Source: Paenibacillus turicensis
Lineage (GTDB): Bacteria; Bacillota; Bacilli; Paenibacillales; Paenibacillaceae
Assembly: GCF_017873435.1 (NCBI RefSeq)
Contig: NZ_JAGGKG010000026.1
Location: forward strand, 1 to 59,173
Reading direction: 5' to 3'
Length of the DNA: 59,173 nt
In this document: in pieces, positions 40,473 to 50,280 of the stretch
How positions within the stretch are numbered: the stretch's first letter is position 1
How the letters are laid out: every line of letters begins with the position of its first letter
Notes under the pieces: generated by a model
The model's input: only the letters and a program-made list of their open reading frames with translations
Told to the model about the DNA's origin: nothing
Databases searched by the model: none
Program-made: the position numbers and the translations under genes

Positions 40473-40622
40473 CTATCTGGTTTCGCGATGAGGAACTTGC
40501 TCGTTACAGAACTTGCAAAATTTCTTCATCTCCATGCGGTCGGGGTGGTTACGCTTGTTTTTAGTTGTCGTGTAGTTTCTTTGTTTGCAGTTCGTACAAG
40601 CCAACGTAATGATTACCCGCAT
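40473..40622 (-). CDS. rpmG: 50S ribosomal protein L33 (zinc form)
   Basis: A 49-aa L33 ([20 protein letters not shown], ending QVPHRETR) with zinc ligands Cys9/Cys12 and Cys36/Cys39, the C+ form. GGGAGGTGC precedes the ATG. It sits directly before secE, the usual spot in Bacillales, and is the first gene after the promoter at 40707-40736. Confidence 0.95.
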   Translation of the reverse strand: MRVIITLACTNCKQRNYTTTKNKRNHPDRMEMKKFCKFCNEQVPHRETR

Positions 40623-40706
40623 GATGTGCACCTCCCGAAGACATTCTACACATTAGAGATGTCTCTATATTGACCTAATTAACTATAAATTAGGCCTACC
40701 TAAAAC

Positions 40707-40736
40707 ACTTTATCATAACGGCATACATTGTGTCAA
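40707..40736 (-). promoter_or_regulatory. SigA promoter of rpmG-secE-nusG
   Basis: Minus-strand -35 TTGACA (40736-40731, perfect) and -10 TAAAGT (40712-40707), spacing 18, about 85 bp before the rpmG ATG. Confidence 0.6.
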
Positions 40737-40850
40737 CGAGACTTGATGCTTTGCCAGATTCGCTATACACCAGTATAACACATTTAATTACAGGATAAAC
40801 CTTATTCTTTCAACCTTCGAGTATGCTTCCTCTTACAGCCTCTAGGGAAT

Positions 40851-40883
40851 AACAAAACCGAAGGAAAATGGCTCCTTCGGTTT
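40851..40883 (-). terminator. terminator of sigH
   Basis: On the minus strand AAACCGAAGGA pairs with TCCTTCGGTTT around a short loop, followed by TTGTTATT. It lies 17 bp after the sigH stop. Confidence 0.85.
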
Positions 40884-40899
40884 CACAATAATATTTTAC

Positions 40900-41550
40900 T
40901 TAAATTCCCATATCGCGCACTTCTAAGTAGCGCTCTAATTTCCGTTTTACTCGTTGTAGAGCATTATCGATTGACTTCACATGACGTTTGAGATCTACAG
41001 CGATTTCTTGATAGGAACGACCGTCCAGATATAACATTAACACCTTACGTTCTAGATCACTTAAAATCTCAGTCATTTTATATTCCAATCCTGAGAACTC
41101 TTCCTGATTAATGATCAACTCTTCAGGATCACATACTTGAGAGCCACAAATGATATCTAGTAACGTACGATCTGAATCTTCATCATAAATTGGTTTATCA
41201 AGAGACACATAAGAATTCAGAGGAATATGCTTTTGTCTTGTTGCGGTTTTAATCGCAGTGATGATCTGACGTGTTATACATAGTTCCGCAAACCCTTTAA
41301 ATGAAGAAAACTTGTCTCCACGAAAGTCACGAATCGATTTATATAACCCAATCATTCCTTCTTGGATAATATCTTCACGATCAGCACCAATTAGGAAATA
41401 AGATCTAGCCTTGGCACGCACAAAACTTCGATACTTATTAATTAAGTATTCTAAAGCTTCGCTATCCCCAGCTCGAACCGCTTCGACAATCTCCTCATCA
41501 CTTCGAACCTCATAATCATAACATATCCATTTTTCGAGGTTGACACTCAC
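40900..41550 (-). CDS. sigH: RNA polymerase sigma factor SigH (Spo0H)
   Basis: A 216-aa sigma-70 family protein: region 2 (YRSFVRAKARSYFLIGADRE, DIIQEGMIGLYKSIRDF, about 40-77) and region 4 (LEYKMTEILSDLERKVLMLY, then a helix-turn-helix near 180-200). SigH directs post-exponential and early sporulation genes. I choose GTG at 41550, 7 bases after GGAGGG, giving the family's usual length; an upstream in-frame ATG at 41658 would add 36 hydrophobic residues spanning the promoter. Followed by a terminator. Confidence 0.96.
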   Translation of the reverse strand: MSVNLEKWICYDYEVRSDEEIVEAVRAGDSEALEYLINKYRSFVRAKARSYFLIGADREDIIQEGMIGLYKSIRDFRGDKFSSFKGFAELCITRQIITAIKTATRQKHIPLNSYVSLDKPIYDEDSDRTLLDIICGSQVCDPEELIINQEEFSGLEYKMTEILSDLERKVLMLYLDGRSYQEIAVDLKRHVKSIDNALQRVKRKLERYLEVRDMGI

Positions 41551-41613
41551 TACAAATCCCTCCGGTTGCAACGCACAGTGCCCGTCACCTAGATCAAGTA
41601 AAGTAATACGAAC

Positions 41614-41643
41614 AGTATATATGACTAGGCATACTAGCGTCAA
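41614..41643 (-). promoter_or_regulatory. promoter candidate of sigH
   Basis: Minus-strand -35 TTGACG (41643-41638) and -10 TATACT (41619-41614), spacing 18, about 64 bp before the GTG start. Confidence 0.6.
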
Positions 41644-41716
41644 CAACAAAAGTACCAAAAGATGTAAAGTCGAACTTTGTCAAGGGCAATTGGGAGGATA
41701 TCGATGGTTTATACTT

Positions 41717-42238
41717 TTATTCCCTTCTCCAACGCTCAAAGCGTTCTCTAACCTCAGGACTTAGCTTATTGTCTAGTGTATTTCGCTTAGATTCCAAGCT
41801 TCGATTTGTAATTTTTTTTTGCACTTCTTTCTCACTGTTCTCGACATTTATTAGCAATTCTCGCGCGGACAATCTTAAGGCGCCTTGGCCAAATATGACA
41901 TGTTGCTCTACTAAATCACTTGTTGCAACATAGATTTGTCTACCTCGTACGGTTAGATCACCTACTAAACGTTCAATGCATTCATCTGCGGTTTCTTTCT
42001 CTTTTGTAAAGTATACCTCAACTTGATTTTGCAAAAATGCTTTTCCTAATCCAGGGACACGGTAAGCATCAAACACAACAATAATTCGCAGACCTGCATA
42101 CGCCTGATAATCTGCTAAACGTTCTAGGAGCTTATCACGTGCTTCCTGCAGGCTAATTTTTGATAATTCAGCTAGCTCAGCCCAACCACCGATCATATTG
42201 TAGCCATCTACGAGCAGCACATCGCGCTTCTGGCGCAT
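41717..42238 (-). CDS. NYN-domain ribonuclease (YacP/Rae1)
   Basis: A 173-aa NYN (PIN-like) protein: VLLVDGYNMIGGW with the first acidic residue Asp11, IIVVFDAYRVP, YFTKEKETADECIERLVGDL, and IYVATSDLVEQHVIFGQGAL. The B. subtilis orthologue Rae1 is a ribosome-associated endoribonuclease cutting in the A site. It starts 4 bp after the rlmB stop, so is translated with it, and is the last gene before sigH. Confidence 0.9.
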   Translation of the reverse strand: MRQKRDVLLVDGYNMIGGWAELAELSKISLQEARDKLLERLADYQAYAGLRIIVVFDAYRVPGLGKAFLQNQVEVYFTKEKETADECIERLVGDLTVRGRQIYVATSDLVEQHVIFGQGALRLSARELLINVENSEKEVQKKITNRSLESKRNTLDNKLSPEVRERFERWRRE

Positions 42239-42242
42239 GTAA

Positions 42243-42998
42243 TTATCCTTCTATACGGCGTCTGCGAAGCACTTCATACATCACTACACCAGCCGCAACA
42301 GAAGCATTTAACGAATTGAGTTTCCCCGCCATTGGTAGCTTAAGCAGCACATCACATTTTTGCGAGATCAAACGACCCATGCCTTTATTTTCATTACCAA
42401 TAACGATTCCTACTGCTCCATTTAAAACGTCAGCCTCACGATCGTAGATTTCGCCTTTGGCTGCAACGTCAGTACCTACAATCCATACCCCCGCTTCCTT
42501 CAGGTCATCGATACACTGAGCCAAATTTGTCACTCTAGCCACAGGAACATATTCTACCGCACCTGCTGAGGTTTTGGACACCGTTGCAGTAATGCTTGCA
42601 GACCTACGCTTCGGAATAATTACACCATGAACACCTGTACATTCTGCGGTTCGAAGAATAGAGCCTAAATTATGAGGATCTTCAATCTCATCTAAAATGA
42701 GGATAAAAGGTGCTTCATTTTTCTCTTTGGCACGCCCGAGTATCTCATCCACCTCCACATACGCATAGGGTGCCGCTTGAGCAACGATACCTTGGTGCTG
42801 GAGACCAGGTACAAGCTGATCAAGTTTACGTTTGTCTACTGTCTGTATGACAATGCCTTGTTTTTTAGACTCTGCCAAAATAGGGGCTGTTAAATGCTTT
42901 TGTGCTCCCTCTGCTACCCAAATTTTATTAATTGTTCGTCCTGCTCTTAACGCTTCAAGCACGGAATGCTTGCCGCCAATCCATTCTTGTTCTTCCAT
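42243..42998 (-). CDS. rlmB: 23S rRNA 2'-O-methyltransferase, TrmH/RlmB type
   Basis: A 251-aa SPOUT-class enzyme: N-terminal substrate-binding domain (IGGKHSVLEALRAGR) and C-terminal knot with IVIGNENKGMGRLI and LPMAGKLNSLNASVAAGV. RlmB methylates G2251 of 23S rRNA; the B. subtilis YacO assignment is by homology. I use ATG at 42998 after AGGTGA; GTG codons three and one codons upstream are possible. Adjacent to mrnC, another 23S maturation gene. Confidence 0.9.
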   Translation of the reverse strand: MEEQEWIGGKHSVLEALRAGRTINKIWVAEGAQKHLTAPILAESKKQGIVIQTVDKRKLDQLVPGLQHQGIVAQAAPYAYVEVDEILGRAKEKNEAPFILILDEIEDPHNLGSILRTAECTGVHGVIIPKRRSASITATVSKTSAGAVEYVPVARVTNLAQCIDDLKEAGVWIVGTDVAAKGEIYDREADVLNGAVGIVIGNENKGMGRLISQKCDVLLKLPMAGKLNSLNASVAAGVVMYEVLRRRRIEG

Positions 42999-43086
42999 CA
43001 CATTCACCTATTTCACCGTAAACTACGATTACGATGTTCCTCTCCGACTTTTTAGTTGTAGCGCTGAATACTACTTGAGATAATTG

Positions 43087-43590
43087 TTAGATTTCCTTTT
43101 GATCTATCCGTTCAAGGCCAAGCGCTATTAATGCTCTCATGCGATCATGCTGGCCCATATAATACAAATACCCTATTAAGCTTTCTAACGCAGTGGCATA
43201 GCGGTAATCAGAAACATTCGCATTTTTGGGAATTGTACCCGACTTCGCATTTCGCCCCTGTCTAACGATATTTTTTTCATCATCAACTAAATCTTGTTCA
43301 ATGCTAACTAACACCTGTGCTTGTGCCTTAGCTGACACATACTTGGTGGATTGCAAATGCATATGATGTGGACGTAGGTTCGGCTTAGACAACACATGTT
43401 GTCGAACTGCCACCTCATACACAGCATCTCCAATATACGCCAAAGCTAATGGCGGCATAAGATTAGGTTTTTTAGCAGGCAACTGAGGGAACCAGAGCTC
43501 ACTTTTCTTTGAAGTCTTCTCACCTTGCGTTTCTTGATTTTGTGGCATATCTACATTTTCACCCTGTTCATTACTCATTTCCTGCGCCAT
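43087..43590 (-). CDS. mrnC: mini-ribonuclease III
   Basis: A 167-aa RNase III-like protein without a dsRBD. The catalytic-type motif LALAYIGDAVYEVAVRQ holds Asp55 and Glu59. It matures the ends of 23S rRNA precursor in Bacillus. An N-terminal hydrophilic extension (about 1-35, rich in Glu, Gln, Asn) is longer than in B. subtilis. Its ATG overlaps the end of cysS by 16 bases with AAGGAATG upstream, so translation is coupled. Confidence 0.93.
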   Translation of the reverse strand: MAQEMSNEQGENVDMPQNQETQGEKTSKKSELWFPQLPAKKPNLMPPLALAYIGDAVYEVAVRQHVLSKPNLRPHHMHLQSTKYVSAKAQAQVLVSIEQDLVDDEKNIVRQGRNAKSGTIPKNANVSDYRYATALESLIGYLYYMGQHDRMRALIALGLERIDQKEI

Positions 43591-44978
43591 CTCATTCCTT
43601 GGGCTGTATCCTCTAGCACAATACCTTGTGCTGCCAACAAGTCACGAATTTCATCTGCTCGTGCCCAGTTTTTAGCCGCTCTAGCTTCTATTCGTTCAGC
43701 AATAAGCGCCTCAATTTCCTCATCTAAAATTCCTTGCTCCTTAGCATCAGCAATACGTAATACACTGTTTATTTCATTAAACAATGTCTCCGCTGCCTTT
43801 AGATCAGCCAAGCTTACTTCGTTTTGCTGTAACAATACATTAACCTCGCCAACCCATTCAAACATCACTGTAATTGCATCTGGAGTGTTGAAATCATCCT
43901 GCATTTTCTCATGAAAGTTATCGTGAATCGCATTCAACTTGTCTTGCCAGCTTGGTGTAACCTCAGCTGCATTTGACTCCGTCATACCAATGCGGTGACG
44001 TAGGTTGGTGATCGCTAGATTTAAACGTTCTACACTACGTTCTGCTTGCTCCATCACCTCATCCGAGAAGTTAGAGGCATTGCGATAGTACGTAGATAAC
44101 ATAAAATAACGAATTGCTTCACGAGAATAATTCGCTCTTAAATTTTTGATTAATACCCCGTTTCCGAGTGATTTCGACATTTTTTCGCCATCAAAATTTA
44201 TAAATCCATTATGCATCCAATAGTTTGCTAATGGCTTGTTGGTTACAGCGGTAGATTGAGCGCATTCACATTCATGGTGTGGGAACTTTAAATCTTGGCC
44301 TCCCCCATGAATATCAATCGTATCACCTAATAAGTGTCTAGACATAGCAGAGCATTCAATATGCCAGCCTGGACGACCTGATCCCCAAGGGCTTTCCCAA
44401 GCAATTTCTCCTGGCTTCGCCGCTTTCCATAATACAAAATCCTCTGGATTTTCCTTGCGCTCATCTACTTCTACTCGAATACCAAATTGAAGTTCATCCA
44501 TCTTTTGACCAGATAGTTGTCCATATTGCTCATATTTGCTAGTTCTAAAAAATACATCGCCACCATTTTCATAGGCAAATCCCTTTTTTTCTAGCTCAGC
44601 AATAAAGTCGATAATAAGTGGCATATATTCTGTAACACGCGGATTAGATGTCGCCATTGGAATGCCTAGTCCAGCTAAATCGTCAAAGTAAGCTTGAATA
44701 AACGTTTCAGCCACTTCATTCACGGTAGTTCCCATCTCATTTGCTTTACGAATTAGCTTGTCGTCTACATCTGTAAAGTTCACAACATAATTAACCTCGT
44801 AATTTTGGTTCTCCAAATAGTTACGAACGATATCAAAGAAAATCATCGGTCTTGCATTCCCAATATGCAAATAACCATATACGGTAGGTCCACAAACGTA
44901 CATTTTCACCTTACCTGGCTGTTGACTCACAAACTCCTCTTTTTTCCTCGTTAATGTGTTATAAATAGATAAACTCAT
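43575..44978 (-). CDS. cysS: cysteinyl-tRNA synthetase
   Basis: A 467-aa class I synthetase: Cys29 (zinc ligand) and HIGN at 38-41, KMSKSLGN near 265-272, and zinc ligands in the GWHIECSAM and HHECE segments. It charges tRNA-Cys. I use ATG at 44978, 8 bases after AAAGGA; a GTG two codons upstream is too close to that site. Cotranscribed with cysE under the cysteine T-box, and overlapping mrnC. Confidence 0.96.
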   Translation of the reverse strand: MSLSIYNTLTRKKEEFVSQQPGKVKMYVCGPTVYGYLHIGNARPMIFFDIVRNYLENQNYEVNYVVNFTDVDDKLIRKANEMGTTVNEVAETFIQAYFDDLAGLGIPMATSNPRVTEYMPLIIDFIAELEKKGFAYENGGDVFFRTSKYEQYGQLSGQKMDELQFGIRVEVDERKENPEDFVLWKAAKPGEIAWESPWGSGRPGWHIECSAMSRHLLGDTIDIHGGGQDLKFPHHECECAQSTAVTNKPLANYWMHNGFINFDGEKMSKSLGNGVLIKNLRANYSREAIRYFMLSTYYRNASNFSDEVMEQAERSVERLNLAITNLRHRIGMTESNAAEVTPSWQDKLNAIHDNFHEKMQDDFNTPDAITVMFEWVGEVNVLLQQNEVSLADLKAAETLFNEINSVLRIADAKEQGILDEEIEALIAERIEARAAKNWARADEIRDLLAAQGIVLEDTAQGMRWRRK

Positions 44979-45033
44979 ATCCACAATCCTTTCTCGAATT
45001 AAATCCAGTGTTGAATTTTTCTCAACTCAAAGC

Positions 45034-45693
45034 TTACTCATCAGATTTATTTTCAGTATCTAGCTTTTCTTTTAGGATAGAGACCTCTTGCTTTAACTCC
45101 TTAATTTGCTGCTCCATCATTTGCATCACATCAACAACAGGGTCAGGTAGCTGATGGTTTAATCGATCTAATCGTTTTCCACCTAAACGTACTACCTTGC
45201 CTGGAATTCCAACAACTGTACTTCCATCTGGAACCTCCCTAAGCACTACTGAATTGGCACCAATATTACATTGATCCCCCACCTTGAAGGAGCCTAAAAT
45301 TTTTGCACCAGAGCCTATAACTACATTATTACCAATTGTCGGATGACGTTTTCCTTTTTCTTTGCCACTTCCGCCTAAAGTAACGCCTTGATAAATAACG
45401 ACATCATCACCAATTTCACAGGTTTCCCCGATAACAACCCCCATACCATGATCGATAAAGAGCCTCTTTCCGATTCGCGCGCCAGGATGAATTTCAATTC
45501 CCGTAAAAAAACGGTTCATTTGCGAAATGATACGTGCTAGTGTAAACCAGCCTCTAACATAAAAAGCATGAGCGACACGGTGACTCCATATAGCATGTAG
45601 GCCTGAATAAGTAAAGATAACCTCAAACCGACTTCTTGCCGCAGGATCATTGTCAAACACCGCCCTAACGTCCGATTTGATTGTATCAAACAT
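45034..45693 (-). CDS. cysE: serine O-acetyltransferase
   Basis: A 219-aa hexapeptide-repeat acyltransferase with [20 protein letters not shown] and the left-handed beta-helix (about 65-170). It makes O-acetylserine, the first step of cysteine synthesis. The C-terminal part (about 185-219) is a coiled-coil-like Lys/Glu-rich tail. GGAGGAGGGG precedes the ATG. It is the first gene after the cysteine T-box leader, so it is likely induced when tRNA-Cys is uncharged. Confidence 0.95.
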   Translation of the reverse strand: MFDTIKSDVRAVFDNDPAARSRFEVIFTYSGLHAIWSHRVAHAFYVRGWFTLARIISQMNRFFTGIEIHPGARIGKRLFIDHGMGVVIGETCEIGDDVVIYQGVTLGGSGKEKGKRHPTIGNNVVIGSGAKILGSFKVGDQCNIGANSVVLREVPDGSTVVGIPGKVVRLGGKRLDRLNHQLPDPVVDVMQMMEQQIKELKQEVSILKEKLDTENKSDE

Positions 45694-45751
45694 ATCGCCC
45701 CTCCTCCATCGCTTGCCATTTCGTTGTCAATCTTTAATTGCTGTGATGAGT

Positions 45752-45789
45752 ATAAAAAAACGCCCCTGCAGCTTTTGGCTGCAGAGACG
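45752..45789 (-). terminator. T-box-controlled terminator
   Basis: On the minus strand GTCTCTGCAGC pairs with GCTGCAGGGGC around CAAAA, followed by seven T's. It overlaps the 3' side of the T-box and is the alternative to the antiterminator. Confidence 0.85.
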
Positions 45790-46061
45790 TAGTTACGCGG
45801 TTCCACTCTGCTTGGATAATGACGATCACATAGATCTATGATCTATGATCTAAAACCATACACATCATCCCATCTTACATGCCGTAACGTGGACATTCTA
45901 CGTCGAAATCTACCCGTATTTATGATATACGCTCAATCTCGCTGCTCCCGAATGCATTTCAGCCTGCTTCCATATGGATAACTTCCACCCCAAGCAAATT
46001 ATTTTGCTTTCGATTATCCTCTCTGGTTTATGAAAAGTTAAAGCTTACTTCTTTCGATCCC
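45755..46061 (-). ncRNA. T-box riboswitch of the cysES operon, Cys specifier
   Basis: The T-box sequence CAGAGTGGAACCGCG lies at 45810-45796 (minus strand), followed by the terminator. Upstream, stem I has the AGAGAGGATAA and TTATCC arms with a GGTGGAAG distal loop, and the specifier-side segment GAAATGCATTCGGGAG gives codon TGC (Cys) at 45956-45954. Cysteine fits the genes it controls, cysE and cysS. An uncharged tRNA-Cys would stabilise the antiterminator. The remaining gap to gltX (46062-46180) holds a 10-bp tandem repeat. Confidence 0.88.
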
Positions 46062-46082
46062 TGCATTTTTAATAATATATGT

Positions 46083-46102
46083 CTAGCTATATCTAGCTAT
46101 AT
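46083..46102. repeat. tandem 10-bp repeat upstream of the T-box
   Basis: CTAGCTATAT occurs twice in direct succession between the gltX stop and the T-box leader, near where the cysE transcript should start. It may overlap a promoter -10 region. No clear -35/-10 pair was found around it. Confidence 0.6.
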
Positions 46103-46180
46103 TTATCGTAAAATAATCGTGATCTAATCTTAACCGAATGACGCTATACTGACAAGGTTAAATGTCAATTCTGTAACTGC

Positions 46181-47641
46181 CTACTTCGCTGCGATTCGTT
46201 CTTTCAAGCGTGCAATCACAGCTTCTTGTCCAATCAAATAAATGGTACGATTCAAATCACGTCCATGCATTTCACCTGTAATCGCTACACGAATCGGCAT
46301 AAACAAGCCTTTTCCTTTTACGCCCGTTTCCTTTTGCACTTCTTTAATTGCTGCTGCAATAACCTCAGGTGTAAATGAATCAAGTGCCACTAGCTTGTTT
46401 AAGAAGGCTTCTAATACTGTCGCCACTTGTGGCTCAGCAAGCACTGCCGCTCCCTCTTCATCCACAGTTACCTCTGTCTGGAAAAAGCCTTCTGATAAAG
46501 CTACAATATCGGAGGCAGCCGTTAATTGCTCTTGATATAAAGCTACTAAATCTTTAACCCAAGCAAATTGAGTCTCTGTAAGCTCTGCTGGAATTTTCCC
46601 TGCTTTTTGTAAATGAGGGACAGCCAGCTTCGCCACTCGTTCTGTATCCGCTGATTTAATATAATGATTGTTAATATGAGCAAGCTTATTTTTATCAAAT
46701 AATGCTGGGCTTTTTGACAAACGATTTGCATCAAAAATAGAAATTAGCTCCTCTTTCGTAAAGAACTCCTCTTCACCAGTAGGCGACCAACCTAGCAATG
46801 CAATAAAGTTAAATAACGCTTCTGGTAAATAACCCAATTCGTCATATTGCTCAATAAACTGGATTACCGTCTCATCACGTTTACTTAACTTCTTGTGATT
46901 TTCGCCTACAATCAAGGTCATATGTCCAAAAATTGGCGGCTCCCATCCAAAGGCTTCATAAATCATTAGCTGACGTGGCGTATTGGAAATGTGATCTTCT
47001 CCACGAAGCACATGAGAAATTTTCATCAAATGATCATCCAAGGCTACAGCGAAGTTATACGTTGGAATTCCGTCCTTTTTAACGATAACAAAATCGCCAC
47101 TGACTTCGGATTCAAAAGAAATCTGTCCTTTTACAAGATCATCAAAGGTGTACGTACGTCCCTCAGGTACGCGGAATCGAATACTTGGTACACGTCCTTC
47201 TGCTTCAAAAGCAGCACATTGCTCTGGCGTAAGATCACGATGCTTGCCAGAATAACGTGGCGTTTCACCACGAGCCATCTGCTCCTCACGCTCCTGCTCC
47301 AATTCCTGCTCTGTGCAATAGCAACGGTAGGCTAAGCCTCTATCCAATAAATCCTGCCAATATTCCTTGTAAATATCTAGACGTTCCGTTTGACGATAAG
47401 GTCCATATTCTCCACCTACGTCGACACTTTCATCCCATTCAATACCTAGCCATTTCATGTATTTGAATTGACTTTCTTCCCCGCCAGCAACATTACGCTT
47501 CACATCTGTATCTTCAATACGGACGATAAATTTCCCACCATGATGTTTTGCAAATAAATAGTTAAATAATGCGGTTCTTGCGTTACCGATATGTAAATGT
47601 CCTGTTGGACTCGGAGCGTAACGAACTCTGACTTCTGACAT
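46181..47641 (-). CDS. gltX: glutamyl-tRNA synthetase
   Basis: A 486-aa class I synthetase: HIGN at 17-20 in [11 protein letters not shown], and KLSKR at 251-255. In bacteria lacking glutaminyl-tRNA synthetase it also charges tRNA-Gln with Glu for later amidation; whether that applies here is inferred from the phylum. GGGAGGCAATC precedes the ATG. It lies 97 bp downstream of ispF without a terminator, so may share its transcript. Confidence 0.96.
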   Translation of the reverse strand: MSEVRVRYAPSPTGHLHIGNARTALFNYLFAKHHGGKFIVRIEDTDVKRNVAGGEESQFKYMKWLGIEWDESVDVGGEYGPYRQTERLDIYKEYWQDLLDRGLAYRCYCTEQELEQEREEQMARGETPRYSGKHRDLTPEQCAAFEAEGRVPSIRFRVPEGRTYTFDDLVKGQISFESEVSGDFVIVKKDGIPTYNFAVALDDHLMKISHVLRGEDHISNTPRQLMIYEAFGWEPPIFGHMTLIVGENHKKLSKRDETVIQFIEQYDELGYLPEALFNFIALLGWSPTGEEEFFTKEELISIFDANRLSKSPALFDKNKLAHINNHYIKSADTERVAKLAVPHLQKAGKIPAELTETQFAWVKDLVALYQEQLTAASDIVALSEGFFQTEVTVDEEGAAVLAEPQVATVLEAFLNKLVALDSFTPEVIAAAIKEVQKETGVKGKGLFMPIRVAITGEMHGRDLNRTIYLIGQEAVIARLKERIAAK

Positions 47642-47737
47642 AGCGATTGCCTCCCGAAAAAAGTTGTATTCTTATATATTAAAACAAGTGCCTGTACAAA
47701 TCCATGCGTAAATTCATATTAAAATTGAAGGAAACCG

Positions 47738-48211
47738 TCAGCTGTGTAGCAAAACGACACATTGAGCTGCAATACCTTCTTCTCTACCTGTAAAACCTAA
47801 CTTCTCAGTTGTAGTAGCTTTGATATTGATTTGGGATTCCTCTGCCTCTAATGCATTCGCTATAATCGTAACCATTTGTGGAATATATGGCGCCATCTTT
47901 GGACGCTGTGCAATAATTGTTGCATCTAAATTCCCTAAAGACATCTCTTTCGACTTCGCCATATTCCACACCTGCTTAAGCAGTTCCAAGCTGTCTGCAT
48001 CCTTAAATTCAGGATCGGTATCTGGGAAATGACGACCAATATCCCCCAGACCTAGTGCACCTAAAATCGCATCTGAGATCGTATGCAACAAAACATCTGC
48101 ATCTGAATGTCCAAGTAAACCTTTTTCAAACGGAATGGTCACTCCCCCAACAATACATGGCCTACCTTCCACAAGCTGATGAACATCAAAACCTTGTCCG
48201 ACTCTAATCAT
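47738..48211 (-). CDS. ispF: 2-C-methyl-D-erythritol 2,4-cyclodiphosphate synthase
   Basis: A 157-aa enzyme of the MEP isoprenoid pathway. GQGFDVHQL holds metal ligands Asp and His, [19 protein letters not shown] the substrate site, and [17 protein letters not shown] the C-terminal motif. I use ATG at 48211 after AAGGGGGAG; it overlaps the ispD stop by 8 bases, so the two are coupled. Longer in-frame starts inside ispD are unlikely. Confidence 0.96.
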   Translation of the reverse strand: MIRVGQGFDVHQLVEGRPCIVGGVTIPFEKGLLGHSDADVLLHTISDAILGALGLGDIGRHFPDTDPEFKDADSLELLKQVWNMAKSKEMSLGNLDATIIAQRPKMAPYIPQMVTIIANALEAEESQINIKATTTEKLGFTGREEGIAAQCVVLLHS

Positions 48212-48926
48212 TTGCAAGCTCCCCCTTATTATTCCTCGATGTGATAAACTCCGCATAAATCAAATCGTCTGGTGTCGTGATCTTCACATTACTATAATCA
48301 CCCTCCACCACTTTTACTTGCATCCCTAACCTTTCAATCAGCATCGCATCATCCGTGCCTACAAAGCCTTCTAAGCTTGCTTTCTCATGTGCCCTGACCA
48401 AATCACTAGCTCGAAATGCCTGAGGCGTCTGAATCGCCCATAAGCTCTCTCGCTTAGGTGTGTCAATGACCTCGCCGTACTCGTTCACTTGCTTAATCGT
48501 ATCTTTAACTGGAACAGCAAGCACAGCTGCACCATATTCCTTCGCAGTGACGAAACAGGAGGTTATATGTTCATCCGCAACAAAAGGGCGGACTCCATCA
48601 TGCACTAATACCCAAGGCGTGCTAATTGCTCGCAAGCCTTGGTATACTGAATGCTGACGTTCATTACCGCCCTCAACAACTTGAACGTTGTCTTGTAATC
48701 CATATTGTTTAATCCAGCTTTCACATCTCGATATATCTGCCTTGCCTGTCACTAACACGATTTGTGAAATTAAAGGATGCTGATGAAATTTTTCTAACGT
48801 ATGCACAATGATTGGCTTAGATTTAAGCATCAAATATTGCTTACTTTCCTTAGTTCCCATACGGGTCCCTCGTCCAGCTGCAACGATAATGACACCAACC
48901 TCTTGATTTCCATCCGTCACTTTCAT
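48204..48926 (-). CDS. ispD: 2-C-methyl-D-erythritol 4-phosphate cytidylyltransferase
   Basis: A 240-aa nucleotidyltransferase of the MEP pathway with AAGRGTRMG (16-24) and Lys29 in the CTP site, plus [10 protein letters not shown] and KDTIKQV. It acts one step before IspE, with IspF following. AAGGCAGGG precedes the ATG. A separate gene from ispF, overlapping by 8 bases. Downstream of yacL as in Bacillus. Confidence 0.95.
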   Translation of the reverse strand: MKVTDGNQEVGVIIVAAGRGTRMGTKESKQYLMLKSKPIIVHTLEKFHQHPLISQIVLVTGKADISRCESWIKQYGLQDNVQVVEGGNERQHSVYQGLRAISTPWVLVHDGVRPFVADEHITSCFVTAKEYGAAVLAVPVKDTIKQVNEYGEVIDTPKRESLWAIQTPQAFRASDLVRAHEKASLEGFVGTDDAMLIERLGMQVKVVEGDYSNVKITTPDDLIYAEFITSRNNKGELAND

Positions 48927-49024
48927 ATCCCTGCCTTGCCTACGTAAAATTAGTGCCTTGATCCTTAGCTCCTACACCAATATTTAGTGTGATCAAGGTA
49001 CGAGTTATATTCATCATACCTAAT

Positions 49025-50107
49025 TTACTGGGCTTTTTCCAACAGTTTTGGTTTGGCAAAGATCATTCTACCTGCGGAAGTCTGTAATACACTTGTCACT
49101 AATACTTCAGTAAACATGCCAATGTAATCTCTGCCACCTTCAACAACAATCATCGTCCCATCATCTAAATAGGCTACACCTTGTCCATTTTCTTTCCCAT
49201 CCTTGATGACCTGAACTAAAATTTCTTCTCCAGGCAGTACTACTGGTTTAACTGCATTAGCTAAATCATTAATATTAAGCACAGAAACACCTTGAAGCTC
49301 ACATACCTTATTAAGATTAAAATCATTGGTGACTACTTTACCTTGTAGTAATTTTGCTAACTTCACTAGCTTGCTGTCCACCTCAGAGATTTCTTCGAAA
49401 TCCCCTTCATAGATTAAAACTTGAATATCCAATTCCTTCTGAATCCGATTTAATATATCTAGACCTCTACGCCCACGGTTGCGCTTAAGCAAATCAGAGG
49501 AGTCTGCAATATGCTGTAATTCCTCTAATACAAATTGAGGGATTACAATTGTGCCTTCAATAAAACCGGTTTTACAAATGTCTGCGATTCTACCATCAAT
49601 AATTACACTTGTGTCCAAAATTTTATGCTCCTCTAGTAGGCGCTCTTCAGAAACATCGCTGTTCCATTTTCCGGACTTCCATAACGATGCAATCTCTTCC
49701 TTTTTCTCCAAGCACACTTTTAACCCTAAATAACCAAACAATAACGATGTCGCCATTTTAACGAAACTGGACATCTCTCCCAACCAGCTTAATGCAGGAT
49801 AAAAAATAAATGACATTAAAATCCCACTTGCTAGTCCTATCCCCCCCAATACCATCACATTCATCGGGATTGAACTGAGCATGTCTACCCATTTTGAGAT
49901 AATTTTGTTGCACGCTTCTGCACTAATTGAGAACAAAAATAAAAATGCCAATGCTCCCACAACGGCAAATACAATACTTTGCAGCAGCCCACTCATCCCA
50001 TCCATCCATGTTGAAAGGAGATTAGGAAAAGAGGTTAAAACACCACCCATACTATAGCCAAACCAAGCACCACACAAACCAATAAAAAAGAACATATTTC
50101 TTTTCAT
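49025..50107 (-). CDS. membrane-anchored PIN/TRAM-domain protein (YacL)
   Basis: A 360-aa protein: four hydrophobic segments (about 4-24, 42-62, 83-108, 118-133), then a PIN domain starting at [16 protein letters not shown] with Asp165 and Asp171, [17 protein letters not shown], and a C-terminal TRAM domain (about 290-345). PIN domains are usually ribonucleases and TRAM domains bind RNA, so a membrane-tethered RNA-processing role is inferred; it is not established. GGAGGTG precedes the ATG. Divergent from the plus-strand gene at 50281. Confidence 0.9.
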   Translation of the reverse strand: MKRNMFFFIGLCGAWFGYSMGGVLTSFPNLLSTWMDGMSGLLQSIVFAVVGALAFLFLFSISAEACNKIISKWVDMLSSIPMNVMVLGGIGLASGILMSFIFYPALSWLGEMSSFVKMATSLLFGYLGLKVCLEKKEEIASLWKSGKWNSDVSEERLLEEHKILDTSVIIDGRIADICKTGFIEGTIVIPQFVLEELQHIADSSDLLKRNRGRRGLDILNRIQKELDIQVLIYEGDFEEISEVDSKLVKLAKLLQGKVVTNDFNLNKVCELQGVSVLNINDLANAVKPVVLPGEEILVQVIKDGKENGQGVAYLDDGTMIVVEGGRDYIGMFTEVLVTSVLQTSAGRMIFAKPKLLEKAQ

Positions 50108-50280
50108 ATCTCATTTCACCTCCTAATTTACATTTATTCTTTATCCAGTATTGTCCAGTTTTTGGCTATATAATCGGGTCAAATAAAGTTTTTATCTAAA
50201 ATCGGTAAAATTCCAAGTTGATTCATAGACAATAACTGGCATATAATGAATGCAATTCTAATATTGAGGTGGATGGAAAA

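Noticed and set aside
41551..41658. Longer SigH start with a hydrophobic N-terminus
   Set aside because: The extension overlaps the predicted promoter and ribosome-binding site; GTG at 41550 gives the usual SigH length.
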